DNA of 64,000 nt from Mycobacterium colombiense. Lineage in GTDB: Bacteria > Actinomycetota > Actinomycetes > Mycobacteriales > Mycobacteriaceae. The position numbers and the translations under genes were made by a program. Numbering within the stretch: position 1 is the first letter of the stretch; every line of letters begins with the position of its first letter. Below, piece by piece: positions 26,767 to 36,132 of this stretch. The stretch spans positions 124,001 to 188,000 of the forward strand of contig NZ_LZSX01000039.1 of assembly GCF_001665835.1 (NCBI RefSeq), written 5' to 3'. The notes under the pieces were generated by a model. The model was not told the DNA's origin and ran no database searches. It saw nothing but the letters and a program-made list of their open reading frames with translations.

Positions 26767-27531
26767 ATGGTGCTCGATGCCGTAGGTAATCCGCAGACCA
26801 TCTTGCTGCTCGGCGGTACCTCCGAGATCGGCCTGGCCATCTGCGAACGCTACCTGCAGAATGCGCACGCGCGGATTGTGTTGGCCGCCATGCCCAGTGA
26901 CCCCGGCCGCGACGCCGCGGTGGCGCAGATGCAGGCCGCAGGCGCGCGTTCGGTCGAGCTGATCGATTTCGAAGCCACCGACCCCGAGACCCATCCCAAG
27001 ATGATCGAGGCGGCCTTCGCCGGCGGAGATATAGACGTGGCCATTGTGGCGTTCGGCATCCTGGGGGACGCCGAGGAGCTGTGGCAGAACCAGCACAAGG
27101 CGGTGCAGGCCGTCGAAATCAACTACACCGCAGCGGTTTCGGTGGGAGTTCTGCTGGGCGAGAAGATGCGCGCCCAGGGCTTCGGCCAGATCATCGCCAT
27201 GAGCTCGGCGGCCGGCGAGCGGGTGCGGCGGTCCAACTTCGTCTACGGCTCCACCAAGGCCGGACTGGACGGCTTCTACCTGGGCCTCGGAGAGGCGTTG
27301 CGCGAGTACGGGGTTCGCGTCCTGGTGATCCGGCCCGGCCAGGTACGCACCCGGATGAGTGCGCACGTCAAGGAAGCGCCGCTGACCGTCGACAAGGAGT
27401 ACGTCGCCAACCTCGCGGTGACTGCGGCCGCCAAAGGTAAGGAATTGGTTTGGGCACCAGCAGCATTCCGTTATGTGATGATGGTGTTGCGACACGTCCC
27501 GCGTCCCATCTTCCGCAAGCTTCCCATCTGA
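26767..27531 (+). CDS. dprE2: decaprenylphosphoryl-2-keto-ribose reductase DprE2
   Basis: A 254-residue short-chain dehydrogenase that completes formation of decaprenyl-phospho-arabinose by NADH-dependent reduction of the DprE1 product. The Rossmann motif is G-G-T-S-E-I-G at residues 16-22, and the catalytic Y-x-x-x-K is in [10 protein letters not shown] with the preceding S-S-A-A-G. The length equals that of M. tuberculosis Rv3791. ATG 26767 is immediately after the dprE1 stop and the stop is 2 nt before aftA, indicating a coupled operon. Confidence 0.96.
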   Translation: MVLDAVGNPQTILLLGGTSEIGLAICERYLQNAHARIVLAAMPSDPGRDAAVAQMQAAGARSVELIDFEATDPETHPKMIEAAFAGGDIDVAIVAFGILGDAEELWQNQHKAVQAVEINYTAAVSVGVLLGEKMRAQGFGQIIAMSSAAGERVRRSNFVYGSTKAGLDGFYLGLGEALREYGVRVLVIRPGQVRTRMSAHVKEAPLTVDKEYVANLAVTAAAKGKELVWAPAAFRYVMMVLRHVPRPIFRKLPI

Positions 27532-27533
27532 CC

Positions 27534-29456
27534 ATGCGTAACGCGCTGGCCACCCTCGGCCAGATGGCTTTGGCGGTGCTGGTCGCGGTTGTCGTCGCGG
27601 TGGTCTCGCTGGTCGCCATCTCCCGGGTGCAGTGGCCGGCGTTCCCGTCCTCCAATCAACTGCACGCCCTGACCACCGTCGGGCAGGTCGGCTGCCTGGC
27701 CGGGCTGGTCGCCGTCGGCTGGGTGTGGCGGCGCTGCGCGCGCCCCCGCGGCCGGCTGCTCACCCAATTGGCCGGGCTGGTCTTCGTCTCCGCGTTCACC
27801 GTCGTGACGCTGGGCATGCCGCTGGGGGCGACCAAGCTGTACCTGTTCGGCATCTCCGTCGACCAGCAGTTCCGCACCGAATACCTGACCCGCCTGGCGG
27901 ACAGCCCCGCCCTGCGCGACATGACCTATCTCGGGCTGCCGCCGTACTACCCGCCGGGCTGGTTCTGGATCGGCGGGCGCGCCGCGGCGCTCGGCGGGTC
28001 GCCGGCCTGGGAGATCTTCAAGCCGTGGGCCATCACCTCGATCACCATCGCCGTCGCGCTCGCGCTGGTGCTGTGGTGGCGGATGGTCCGGTTCGAATAC
28101 GCGCTGATCGTCACCACCGCGACGGCCGCGGTGACGCTGGCCTACGGCTCTCCCGAGCCCTACTCGGCGATGATCACCGTGTTGTTGCCGCCGATGCTGG
28201 TGCTGACCTGGTCGGGCTTGCGCGCCGGTGACCGGCCGGACGCGCCCGGCCGTGCGGGCTGGGCCGCGGTGATCGCCGCCGGGCTGTTTCTGGGCTGGAC
28301 GGCCACCTGGTACACGCTGCTGTTCGGGTTCAGCGCGTTCACCGTCGGGTTGATGGCCCTCTGGCTGGCCGGCGTGCGCTGGTGGCGGAACCGCAAGACC
28401 GGCGGGCTCAAAGCCGCCCTCGATCCGCTGCGCCGGTTGGCCGTCATCGCCGGCATCGCCGTGGCGATCGCCTGCACGACGTGGTTGCCGTTCGTGTTGC
28501 GAGCGATGCGCAGCCCGATCAGCAACTCCGGCAGCGCCATGCACTACCTGCCGGCCGACGGCGCCGAGTTGACCTTCCCCATGCTGCAGTTCACGCTGCT
28601 GGGCGTCGTCTGCCTGATCGGCACCCTATGGCTGGTGCTGCGGGCCCGATCGTCGGTGCGGGCGGGCGCCCTGGCCGTGGGCGTGCTGGCGATCTATCTG
28701 TGGTCGCTGCTGTCCATGCTCACCACGCTGGCCCGCACCACCCTGTTGTCGTTCCGGCTGCAGCCGACCCTGAGCGTGCTGCTGGTCGCCGCCGGCGCGT
28801 TCGGCTTCCTCGAACTCGCCCAGGCGCTCGCCGCCGCGGGCCGCGACCGCCACTGGGGCCGCGCCATCGCACCGGTGGCCGGCGCCATCGGCCTGGCCGC
28901 CGCCATCGCATTCAGCCAGGACATCCCCGACGTGCTGCGGCCCGACCTCACCATCGCCTACACCGACACCGACGGTCACGGGCAGCGCGGCGACCGCCGG
29001 CCGCCCAGCGCCGAGAAGTTCTACGCCACCATCGATCACGCCATCACGCAGGTGACCGGCAAGCCACGCGACCAGACCGTCGTGATGACCGCCGACTACA
29101 GCTTCCTGTCCTTCTACCCCTACTGGGGATTCCAGGGTCTCACCTCGCACTACGCCAACCCCCTCGCACAATTCGACCTGCGGGCCGCACAGATCAACAA
29201 GTGGTCCGACCTCAAGACCGCCGACGAGTTGATCCATGCCCTGGACACGTGCCCGTGGCCCCCGCCGACGGTTTTCCTGATGCGCCGCGGCGCAGGAGGC
29301 AACTACACGCTGCGGCTGGCCGAGGACGTCTACCCCAACCAGCCCAACGTGCGGCGGTATACCGTCGATCTGCGCGGAGCCCTGTTCGACAACCCGCGTT
29401 TCGTCGTCCAAAGCGTCGGCCCATTTGTGCTGGCCATCCGCAAGCCCGGGACGTAA
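27534..29456 (+). CDS. aftA: galactan 5-O-arabinofuranosyltransferase AftA
   Basis: A 640-residue GT85 membrane arabinosyltransferase that primes galactan with the first arabinofuranosyl residues using decaprenyl-phospho-arabinose. About 11 N-terminal helices precede a large C-terminal periplasmic domain ([41 protein letters not shown]). It matches M. tuberculosis Rv3792. ATG 27534 lies 2 nt after dprE2; the frame extends upstream but overlaps dprE2. embC begins 3 nt after the stop. Confidence 0.95.
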   Translation: MRNALATLGQMALAVLVAVVVAVVSLVAISRVQWPAFPSSNQLHALTTVGQVGCLAGLVAVGWVWRRCARPRGRLLTQLAGLVFVSAFTVVTLGMPLGATKLYLFGISVDQQFRTEYLTRLADSPALRDMTYLGLPPYYPPGWFWIGGRAAALGGSPAWEIFKPWAITSITIAVALALVLWWRMVRFEYALIVTTATAAVTLAYGSPEPYSAMITVLLPPMLVLTWSGLRAGDRPDAPGRAGWAAVIAAGLFLGWTATWYTLLFGFSAFTVGLMALWLAGVRWWRNRKTGGLKAALDPLRRLAVIAGIAVAIACTTWLPFVLRAMRSPISNSGSAMHYLPADGAELTFPMLQFTLLGVVCLIGTLWLVLRARSSVRAGALAVGVLAIYLWSLLSMLTTLARTTLLSFRLQPTLSVLLVAAGAFGFLELAQALAAAGRDRHWGRAIAPVAGAIGLAAAIAFSQDIPDVLRPDLTIAYTDTDGHGQRGDRRPPSAEKFYATIDHAITQVTGKPRDQTVVMTADYSFLSFYPYWGFQGLTSHYANPLAQFDLRAAQINKWSDLKTADELIHALDTCPWPPPTVFLMRRGAGGNYTLRLAEDVYPNQPNVRRYTVDLRGALFDNPRFVVQSVGPFVLAIRKPGT

Positions 29457-29459
29457 CTG

Positions 29460-32400
29460 ATGATGAGCACCGACACCTCGGCCCAAACAGCCGAAGAACT
29501 AGCATCTAGCTCCGTGCACGACACGGAAGCGAATCACCGGATCGCCCGGCTGGTTGCTTCCGTCGCCGGGCTGCTCGGAGTGCTGCTCGCGATCGCCACC
29601 CCGCTGCTTCCGGTCGACCAGACCACCGCCCAACTGAACTGGCCGCAGAACGGCACCTTTGGCAGCGTCGACGCGCCGCTGATCGGCTACGTCGCCACCG
29701 ATTTGACCATCACCGTGCCGTGCGAGGCCGCCGCCGGACTGGCCGGACCGGGCAATGGGGGCAAGACGGTGTTGCTGTCGACGGTGCCCAAGCAGGCGCC
29801 GAAGGCCGTCGACCGGGGACTGCTGATCGTGCGCGCCAACAACGACCTGGTGCTGGTGGTGCGCAACGTCCCGGTGGTGACCGCCCCGCTGAGCCAGGTG
29901 CTCGGCCCGGCCTGCCAGCGGCTGACCTTCACCGCCCACGCCGACCGGGTCACCGCCGAGTTCGTCGGCCTGACCCAGGGACCCAACGCCGAGCATCCTG
30001 GCTCGCCGCTGCGCGGTGAGAAGAGCGGCTACGACTTCCGCCCCCAGATCGTCGGCGTCTTCACCGATCTGAGTGGGCCGGCGCCGTCCGGCCTGCACTT
30101 CTCGGCGACCATCGACACCCGCTACAGCAGCAGCCCCACCCCGCTGAAGATGGCCGCGATGATCCTCGGGCTGGTGCTGACGGCCGCGTCCCTGATCGCG
30201 CTGCACATCCTCGATACCGCCGACGGAATCCGGCACCGCCGCTTCCTGCCCGCTCGCTGGTGGTCGATCGGCCCTCTGGACGCCCTGGTCACGGCGGCGC
30301 TGGTGTGGTGGCATTTCGTCGGCGCCAACACCTCCGACGACGGCTACATCCTGACCATGGCCCGGGTGTCCGAGCACGCCGGCTACATGGCCAACTACTA
30401 CCGCTGGTTGGGCACGCCCGAGGCTCCGTTCGGCTGGTACTACGACCTGCTCGCGCTGTGGGCCCATGTCAGCACCACCAGCGTCTGGATGCGGCTGCCC
30501 ACTCTGGTGATGGCGCTGACGTGCTGGTGGGTGATCAGCCGCGAAGTCATGCCCCGCCTGGGCCACGCCGTCAAGCAGAACCGGACCGCGGCCTGGACCG
30601 CGGCGGGCACGTTCCTGGCGGTCTGGCTGCCGCTGGACAACGGCCTGCGGCCCGAGCCGATCATCGCCCTGGGCATTCTGCTGACGTGGTGCTCGGTGGA
30701 ACGCGCGGTGGCCACCAGTCGGCTGCTGCCGGTGGCGATCGCCTGCATCATCGGTGCGCTGACGCTCTTTTCCGGACCGACGGGCATCGCCTCGATCGGT
30801 GCCCTGCTGGTCGCGATCGGGCCGCTGCGGACCATTCTGCACCGCCGCTTCAAACGATTCGGTGCGCTACCGCTGATCGCGCCGCTGCTGGCCGCGGTCA
30901 CCGTCACCGTGATTTTGATCTTCCGGGACCAGACCCTGACCGGTGAGATCCAGGCCACCATGCTCAAGCGCGCGGTCGGACCCAGCCTGAGTTGGTTCGA
31001 CGAACACCTCCGCTACGAGCGGCTGTTCATGGCCAGCCCCGACGGCTCGGTCGCCCGCCGCTTCGCCGTGCTGGCGCTGATCCTCGCGCTCGGGATCACG
31101 GTGGCAATGTCGTTGCGCAAGGGCCGGATTCCCGGCACCGCCGTCGGCCCGAGCCGCCGCATCGTCGGGATCACCATCATCTCCTTCGTCGCGATGATGT
31201 TCACGCCCACCAAGTGGACCCACCACTTCGGGGTGTTCGCCGGGCTGGCCGGGCCGCTGGGCGCGCTGGCCGCGGTCGCGGTGACCTCCGTGGCGATGCG
31301 ATCCCGGCGCAACCGCACCGTGTACGCGGCCGTGGTGCTGTTCCTGGTCGCGTTGTCGTTCGCCAGCGTCAACGGCTGGTGGTACGTCTCGAATTTCGGT
31401 GTGCCCTGGTCGAATGAGTTCCCGGCCTGGCACTACGCCTTCGCGACCGCGCTGCTCGGGTTGACCGTGGTGGTGCTGCTGCTGGCGGCGTGGTTCCACT
31501 TCGTCGCCCCGGACAATGGGCCGCCCAAGACCCGCCTGGGCGCCCGGGTAGCCGGAATTGTTCAGTCCCCCTTGGCAATTGCGACCTGGATGCTGGTGGT
31601 GTTCGAGGTGGCATCGCTGACTCTGGCGATGACCGACCAATACCCGGCGTGGTCGGTCGGTCGCTCCAACCTGCAGGCTCTGACCGGGAAGTCGTGCGGA
31701 TTGGCCGAGGACGTGCTGGTGGAGCAGGACCCGAACGCGGGCATGCTGACGCCGGTGAACACGTCGGTCGCCGACGCGCTGGGGGCGGGTCTGTCGGAAG
31801 CCTTCACGCCCAACGGAATTCCCGCCGACGTGCGCGCCGACCCGGTGATGGAACGCCCGGGTGACCGCAGCTTCGTCAACGACGAGGAGAAGACCGGCAG
31901 CAACCAGGCCGGCACCGAGGGCGGCACCACCCCCGCGCCGGGGATCAACGGTTCGTCGGCTCAGCTGCCCTTCAACCTCGACCCGGCGCGCACACCGGTG
32001 CTGGGCAGCTGGCGCTCGGGCATCCAGGTGCCCGCGCACCTGCGGTCCAGCTGGTACCGGCTGCCCGCCCGCGACAAGGCCGGGCCGCTGCTGGTGGTGA
32101 GTGCCGCCGGGCGCTTCGACCCCCGCGAGGTCCAGGTGCAGTGGGCCACCGACGACCAGGCGGCCGGCGGACACCCCGGCGGGTCGTTCCAATTCTCGGA
32201 CGTGGGCGCGTCTCCGGCCTGGCGCAACCTGCGCCTGCCGATGTCGGCAATTCCGAGTTCCGCCACCCAGATTCGGTTGGTCGCCGACGACGAAGACCTG
32301 GCCCCGCAGCACTGGATCGCGCTGACCGCGCCGAGAACCCCGCAGCTGCGCACGCTGCAGGACGTGGTGGGTTCCGTCGACCCGGTGTTCTTGGACTGGC

Positions 32401-32726
32401 TCGTCGGGCTGGCCTTCCCCTGTCAGCGACCCTTCGGCCATCAGAACGGCGTCGACGAGGCCCCGAGATGGCGCATCCTGCCCGACCGATTCGGCGCCGA
32501 GGCCAACTCGCCGGTGATGGACAACAACGGCGGCGGCCCGCTGGGCGTCACCGAGCTGTTGGCCAAGGCGACCACCGTGGCCACCTACCTCAAGGACGAC
32601 TGGTCTCGCGACTGGGGCTCGCTGCAACGGCTGTCGCCCTACTACCCCGACGCCGAGCCCGCCCACCTGCTGCTCGGGACGGCCACGCGAAGCGGCCTGT
32701 GGGGCCCAGCCCCGCTGAGACACTAA
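29460..32726 (+). CDS. embC: arabinosyltransferase EmbC
   Basis: A 1088-residue GT53/GT-C membrane arabinosyltransferase that elongates the arabinan of lipoarabinomannan. It has multiple N-terminal helices, the catalytic acidic pair D293-D294 in S-D-D-G-Y-I-L-T-M-A-R, and a C-terminal periplasmic carbohydrate-binding domain ending GLWGPAPLRH. Placed as EmbC because it follows aftA as in M. tuberculosis. Start ATG 29460 lies 3 nt after aftA; ATG 29463 is one codon later. A strong hairpin follows 15 nt after the stop, so embA/embB here are not obvious read-through products. Confidence 0.96.
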   Translation: MMSTDTSAQTAEELASSSVHDTEANHRIARLVASVAGLLGVLLAIATPLLPVDQTTAQLNWPQNGTFGSVDAPLIGYVATDLTITVPCEAAAGLAGPGNGGKTVLLSTVPKQAPKAVDRGLLIVRANNDLVLVVRNVPVVTAPLSQVLGPACQRLTFTAHADRVTAEFVGLTQGPNAEHPGSPLRGEKSGYDFRPQIVGVFTDLSGPAPSGLHFSATIDTRYSSSPTPLKMAAMILGLVLTAASLIALHILDTADGIRHRRFLPARWWSIGPLDALVTAALVWWHFVGANTSDDGYILTMARVSEHAGYMANYYRWLGTPEAPFGWYYDLLALWAHVSTTSVWMRLPTLVMALTCWWVISREVMPRLGHAVKQNRTAAWTAAGTFLAVWLPLDNGLRPEPIIALGILLTWCSVERAVATSRLLPVAIACIIGALTLFSGPTGIASIGALLVAIGPLRTILHRRFKRFGALPLIAPLLAAVTVTVILIFRDQTLTGEIQATMLKRAVGPSLSWFDEHLRYERLFMASPDGSVARRFAVLALILALGITVAMSLRKGRIPGTAVGPSRRIVGITIISFVAMMFTPTKWTHHFGVFAGLAGPLGALAAVAVTSVAMRSRRNRTVYAAVVLFLVALSFASVNGWWYVSNFGVPWSNEFPAWHYAFATALLGLTVVVLLLAAWFHFVAPDNGPPKTRLGARVAGIVQSPLAIATWMLVVFEVASLTLAMTDQYPAWSVGRSNLQALTGKSCGLAEDVLVEQDPNAGMLTPVNTSVADALGAGLSEAFTPNGIPADVRADPVMERPGDRSFVNDEEKTGSNQAGTEGGTTPAPGINGSSAQLPFNLDPARTPVLGSWRSGIQVPAHLRSSWYRLPARDKAGPLLVVSAAGRFDPREVQVQWATDDQAAGGHPGGSFQFSDVGASPAWRNLRLPMSAIPSSATQIRLVADDEDLAPQHWIALTAPRTPQLRTLQDVVGSVDPVFLDWLVGLAFPCQRPFGHQNGVDEAPRWRILPDRFGAEANSPVMDNNGGGPLGVTELLAKATTVATYLKDDWSRDWGSLQRLSPYYPDAEPAHLLLGTATRSGLWGPAPLRH

Positions 32727-32740
32727 GGCGCACAACGAGT

Positions 32741-32781
32741 TCTGCCCCGCTTCCGGCTGAAAGGCATGGAAGCGGGGCAGA
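32741..32781. terminator. hairpin terminator between embC and a convergent small gene
   Basis: A perfect 14-bp stem, TCTGCCCCGCTTCC and GGAAGCGGGGCAGA, with a 13-nt loop, lies 15 nt after the embC stop and 22 nt from the convergent small secreted-protein gene. No U-tract follows, as is usual for mycobacterial intrinsic terminators. Symmetry allows function in both directions. Confidence 0.75.
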
Positions 32782-32802
32782 CTGTGCGGGATCGATGTCA
32801 GA

Positions 32803-33051
32803 TCATGGCAGGGCGGCGTTGAACGGGTGCGTCAGGGTCCAGCCCGGGTTCAGGAAGTTGGCGGCGTAGTGGCGCACCGGGTGCAGGTGCCCGCTGTGCG
32901 GGACGTCGGGGCTTGCGGAGGCGACGGCCGGCATCAGCGACCCGGCGATCGACAAACCGATGGCGCCCAACCCGACACCCGCGGCGATGCGGAGCTTGGA
33001 GACCTTCTTGACGTCGGTCTGGGTGTCTGCGCCGGCGATGTTGTCCTTCAT
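32803..33051 (-). CDS. 82-residue small exported protein of unknown function
   Basis: A basic N-terminus (KKVSKLR) and hydrophobic core (IAAGVGLGAIGLSIAGSLM) ending PAVASAS suggest a Sec signal peptide cleaved near residue 47, releasing about 35 residues rich in His, Pro and aromatic residues (HSGHLHPVRHYAANFLNPGWTLTHP). No cysteine and no known domain. ATG 33051 has AGGAA upstream. It lies between embC and the ArsR operon with opposite orientation to both, in a region absent from the M. tuberculosis emb locus. Probably real but function cannot be given. Confidence 0.68.
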   Translation of the reverse strand: MKDNIAGADTQTDVKKVSKLRIAAGVGLGAIGLSIAGSLMPAVASASPDVPHSGHLHPVRHYAANFLNPGWTLTHPFNAALP

Positions 33052-33226
33052 GGTGGTGATTCCTATCTGCCGTACTTTGCGTATTTGCGTACTTTTCCCT
33101 GGTGCCGATCTTGATGACCGGCAACACCAGGTTGCGGCAGACGGCTTGCCATACGGTCGCGAGATTCTTGCGAAATTCTTGCGCTGCCGGGTTGACCTGC
33201 GGCGAAACCCTTGAGAATGACTATCG

Positions 33227-33242
33227 GTAAGTCTATGCTTAC
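33227..33242. promoter_or_regulatory. possible ArsR operator (inverted repeat)
   Basis: The inverted repeat GTAAG-N6-CTTAC (arms 33227-33231 and 33238-33242) lies 6 to 21 bases before the GTG start of the ArsR gene. Short palindromes at this position are typical self-operators of ArsR/SmtB proteins. Assignment is by position and symmetry only. Confidence 0.45.
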
Positions 33243-33247
33243 GGTTC

Positions 33248-33571
33248 GTGGTCGCTTACCAAACCGGTAACGCGTGGCTGGCCCTGGCGGACGGAACGCG
33301 GCGGGCCATCGTGGAACGCCTCGCGCACGGCCCATCGGCGGTCGGCGAGTTGGCCCGCGACCTGCCGGTCAGCCGGCCGGCGGTTTCCCAACACCTCAAG
33401 GTGCTCAAGTCCGCCGGGCTGGTGCGCGACCGCGCCGCGGGCACCCGCCGCGTCTATCAGCTCGACCCCGCCGGTCTGCAGGCACTGCGCGACGATCTCG
33501 ACCGGTTCTGGACCCAGGCGCTTGCCGGGTATGCGCAAACCATCGACGCGATGAACGAAGGAGCACCATGA
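33248..33571 (+). CDS. ArsR/SmtB-family transcriptional regulator
   Basis: A 107-residue winged-helix repressor. The helix-turn-helix is V-G-E-L-A-R-D-L-P-V-S-R-P-A-V-S-Q-H-L-K-V-L (about residues 37-58), followed by the wing GTRRVYQLD. There is no cysteine-rich metal site, which fits the SRPBCC-linked subgroup rather than a metal sensor. Start GTG 33248. Its TGA overlaps the next ATG by 4 nt. It probably represses its own three-gene operon through the palindrome just upstream; the inducer is unknown. Confidence 0.9.
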   Translation: MVAYQTGNAWLALADGTRRAIVERLAHGPSAVGELARDLPVSRPAVSQHLKVLKSAGLVRDRAAGTRRVYQLDPAGLQALRDDLDRFWTQALAGYAQTIDAMNEGAP

Positions 33572-34056
33572 CGCCGGAGCCGACTCGCACCGTTACCCAC
33601 CACGTCGTCGTCAACGCCCCCCTCGAGCGCGCGTTCGCCGTCTTCACCGAACAGTTCGGCGCTTTCAAGCCGCGCGAGCACAATCTGTTGGCGGTCCCGA
33701 TCGCCGAGACGGTGTTCGAACCCCAAGTGGGCGGCCACATTTACGACCGGGGCGTCGACGGCAGCGTTTGCCGATGGGCGCGCATCCTGGTGTACGAGCC
33801 ACCGCACCGGGTGATGTTCAGCTGGGACATCGGGCCGACGTGGCAGCTGGAAACCGACCCGTCCAAGACCAGCGAGGTCGAAGTGCGCTTCGCCGCCGAG
33901 GGTGACCGGCGCACCCGGGTGGACCTCGAACACCGCCACCTGGATCGCCACGGACCGGGCTGGCAATCCGTCGCGGATGGTGTCGACGGAGACGCCGGCT
34001 GGCCGCTGTACCTGGGGCGCTACCTGGACCTGTTGAGCGATGGTGACCCGCGATGA
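33568..34056 (+). CDS. SRPBCC (AHSA1/START-like) protein
   Basis: A 162-residue START-like ligand-binding protein of the AHSA1 group. Typical are V-N-A-P-L-E-R-A-F-A-V-F-T near the N-terminus, GGHIYDRGVDGSVCRWARILVYEPPHRVMFSWDIGP in the middle and a final helix YLGRYLDLL. ATG 33568 has GAAGGAG upstream and overlaps the ArsR stop. ArsR-SRPBCC pairs are a common bacterial module, with the SRPBCC protein as a likely hydrophobic-ligand binder; no ligand can be named. Confidence 0.9.
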   Translation: MTPEPTRTVTHHVVVNAPLERAFAVFTEQFGAFKPREHNLLAVPIAETVFEPQVGGHIYDRGVDGSVCRWARILVYEPPHRVMFSWDIGPTWQLETDPSKTSEVEVRFAAEGDRRTRVDLEHRHLDRHGPGWQSVADGVDGDAGWPLYLGRYLDLLSDGDPR

Positions 34057-34676
34057 CGTCCGATCTGATGACCATGGCGCGCGCCGAGCGCGCAGACCTC
34101 GCGGAATTCCTCGCCACTTTGACGCCGCAGGAGTGGGAGGCGCCGACCCTGTGCACCCGCTGGAAAGTCAAAGACGTTGTCGCCCATGTGATCAGCTATG
34201 ACGAACTGGGCACGCTGGGGCTGCTGCGACGGTTCGCCAAGGGTTGGATCGTGCGGGCCAACCAGGTGGGCGTCGACGAATTTGCGTCCCTCACGCCGCA
34301 ACAGTTACTGGAATTCCTGCGCAGCCATCTCCAACCACGCGGTCTGCCAGCGGGTTTCGGCGGAATGATCGCGCTCGTCGACGGCACCGTCCACCACCAG
34401 GACATCCGCCGCTCGCTGGGCCGGCCACGCGTGGTTCCGCCCGATCGACTCGAGCGGATTCTCCCCTTGGTGCCCGGCAACCCCCGGCTCGGTGCGGGAC
34501 GCCGAATCAGGGGCCTGGGACTGCGCGCCACCGATGTCTCGTGGACGCACGGCGACGGGCCCGAGGTGACCGGCCCCGGCGAGGCACTGCTGCTGGCGAT
34601 GACGGGCCGGCCGGCCGCCCTGGCCGACCTCGAGGGTCCCGGGCTTGCCACGCTGACGGACCGGGTCCGCGGATAG
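34053..34676 (+). CDS. mycothiol-dependent maleylpyruvate isomerase-like (MDMPI/DinB-fold) protein
   Basis: A 207-residue member of the TIGR03083-type family. The N-terminal four-helix bundle contains ERADLAEFLATLTPQEWEAPTLCTRWKVKDVVAHVISYDEL with the family W-x-V-x-D-V-V-A-H-V metal-site helix, and a central helix has DGTVHHQDIRRSLG. These enzymes use mycothiol to isomerise or transfer thiol groups. The start overlaps the SRPBCC stop by 4 nt, making a coupled three-gene operon. It ends 3 nt from the convergent stop of embR. Confidence 0.86.
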   Translation: MTSDLMTMARAERADLAEFLATLTPQEWEAPTLCTRWKVKDVVAHVISYDELGTLGLLRRFAKGWIVRANQVGVDEFASLTPQQLLEFLRSHLQPRGLPAGFGGMIALVDGTVHHQDIRRSLGRPRVVPPDRLERILPLVPGNPRLGAGRRIRGLGLRATDVSWTHGDGPEVTGPGEALLLAMTGRPAALADLEGPGLATLTDRVRG

Positions 34677-34679
34677 CGT

Positions 34680-35834
34680 TCAGGCGGGGCGGATTTCGAA
34701 GACGAACTCCGAGTTGCCGATGCGGATGTGATCGCCGTCCTCCAGGGTGGTGCTGCGCCGCACGCGCCGGCCCCGCACCTGCACGCCATTGGTGGATTTC
34801 ATGTCGGTGATCAGGAAGTCCGTTCCGGTGTCGATGATCACGGCATGGTGGCGGCTGACCTCGGTGTCGTCCAGGACGATCTCGTTGTCGTCGAGACGTC
34901 CGATCCGGGTGGTCACACCGTTGAGCTGATAGTGCCGGCCGGCCTTGTCACGCAACCGGGCGACGACGGGATCGTCGACCAGCGCCGCCGTCGACTCCGA
35001 GCGCACGGTGCTCTGCTTGTGGGTGGTCATCACCGCCCGCTTGCCCGCCCGCTTGGGTTGCTCGGGGCCCAGCGGCTCCTGGCGCAGGATGCGCTGCTGC
35101 AGGGCGTTCACCGTCGGTCCGGGATCGATGCCCAGCCCGTCGGCCAACGCCGTCTTCAGCCGCCGATACGCGCCGAGCGCATCCGACTGCCGCTCGGTGA
35201 CGTAGTAGGCGGCGATCAGTTGCGCCCACAGTGGTTCGCGATAGGGATGCCGTGCGACGAGCGCTTCCAGCTCGCCGATGACGCCATCGGCGCGCCCACA
35301 CGCGATCTCGGCTTCGGCGCGTGCGGTGTAGCTTGCCACCCGCTCTTCGAGCAGCATGCTGGCGAACGCGTCGACGAAGGCGAAATTGTGCAGGTCGTCG
35401 AGCACCGGTCCGCGCCATTCGCCCAGCGCCGTCGACAGGTGGCTGCTGGCTTCCTCGAAGCGGCCCAGGCTGGCGGCCTGGACTCCCGCGGTCTTGTGGG
35501 CGCGGAACCGTCCCAGATCGCAATCGGCGTCGGCGACGCTGAGCTGATAGCCCGGCGGGGCGCTGGCCAGCACCCCGTTCGGGTTGGCCACCGCGCCGCG
35601 CAACAGCCGCCGCAGCGTCGAGATGTAGGACTGGATGCTGGTGCGCGCCGCCGGCACCGGAGCCTCGCCCCAGACGGCGTCGATCAAGGCGTCGACGGAC
35701 ACCGGCCGGTTGCGGTGGACCAGGAGCATGGCCAGCACCGCGCGCTGTTTCGGGGCGCCCAGCGACAACTGGGTGCCGTTGGCCGTCATCGACAACGGTC
35801 CCAAGACGCCAAATCCCAGACCTGCGTTCGTCAC
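34680..35834 (-). CDS. embR: transcriptional regulator EmbR (wHTH-BTAD-FHA)
   Basis: A 384-residue regulator with an OmpR-type winged helix (about 10-100, [23 protein letters not shown]), a BTAD helical domain (about 105-255) and a C-terminal FHA domain (T-R-I-G-R-L, V-S-R-H-H-A, S-T-N-G-V). In M. tuberculosis EmbR is phosphorylated by PknH, which it binds through FHA, and then increases embCAB expression. Here it lies divergently beside embA, the arrangement reported for M. avium; in M. tuberculosis it is elsewhere. GTG start at 35834. Confidence 0.93.
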   Translation of the reverse strand: MTNAGLGFGVLGPLSMTANGTQLSLGAPKQRAVLAMLLVHRNRPVSVDALIDAVWGEAPVPAARTSIQSYISTLRRLLRGAVANPNGVLASAPPGYQLSVADADCDLGRFRAHKTAGVQAASLGRFEEASSHLSTALGEWRGPVLDDLHNFAFVDAFASMLLEERVASYTARAEAEIACGRADGVIGELEALVARHPYREPLWAQLIAAYYVTERQSDALGAYRRLKTALADGLGIDPGPTVNALQQRILRQEPLGPEQPKRAGKRAVMTTHKQSTVRSESTAALVDDPVVARLRDKAGRHYQLNGVTTRIGRLDDNEIVLDDTEVSRHHAVIIDTGTDFLITDMKSTNGVQVRGRRVRRSTTLEDGDHIRIGNSEFVFEIRPA

Positions 35835-36132
35835 GCGCTGTCAGCCTCCCGGGGGTTCGGCGGCCGCACTCGAGGCCTCAGCCCCCTATTTTGAACGCAT
35901 ACACGCAACGAATGCTGAATTGGCGGGCGGGTTTTGCTGTGATTCGCACCCGTATTGCAGCGTGGCGGCACGCGGTGGTGCCGACTCCGATGTCCGACGT
36001 CCAAGGCGCGCACAGCCCCGTGTCCCGGCTCGTCCCCGGGGCGCTCAACAGCGACGGTCCAACTCGTTCCCGAGGCGCTGCGCGGCCACGCGTCCTCATC
36101 GGACAAAGCCGCGTCGCTTACGATCGAGCCTC
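35835..36132. promoter_or_regulatory. divergent embR-embA intergenic region
   Basis: A 298-nt non-coding stretch between the two divergent starts, the expected place for embR and embAB promoters and EmbR binding. It contains a perfect inverted repeat CGGCAC-N6-GTGCCG at 35966-35983, about 150 nt before embA. A TACGAT hexamer at 36119-36124 resembles a -10 element, but no -35 at a normal distance is convincing. Confidence 0.6.

Noticed and set aside
25240..27495. 751-residue minus-strand open frame opposite dprE1/dprE2
   Set aside because: Antisense of two conserved enzymes; His/Gly/Arg-rich composition typical of shadows.
36099..36124. -35/-10 promoter pair for embA (TCGGAC and TACGAT)
   Set aside because: Spacing of only 14 nt is too short; only the -10-like hexamer is mentioned.
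35635..36132. Upstream continuation of embA through embR
   Set aside because: Overlaps embR antisense; similarity to known EmbA begins only at the GTG 36133.
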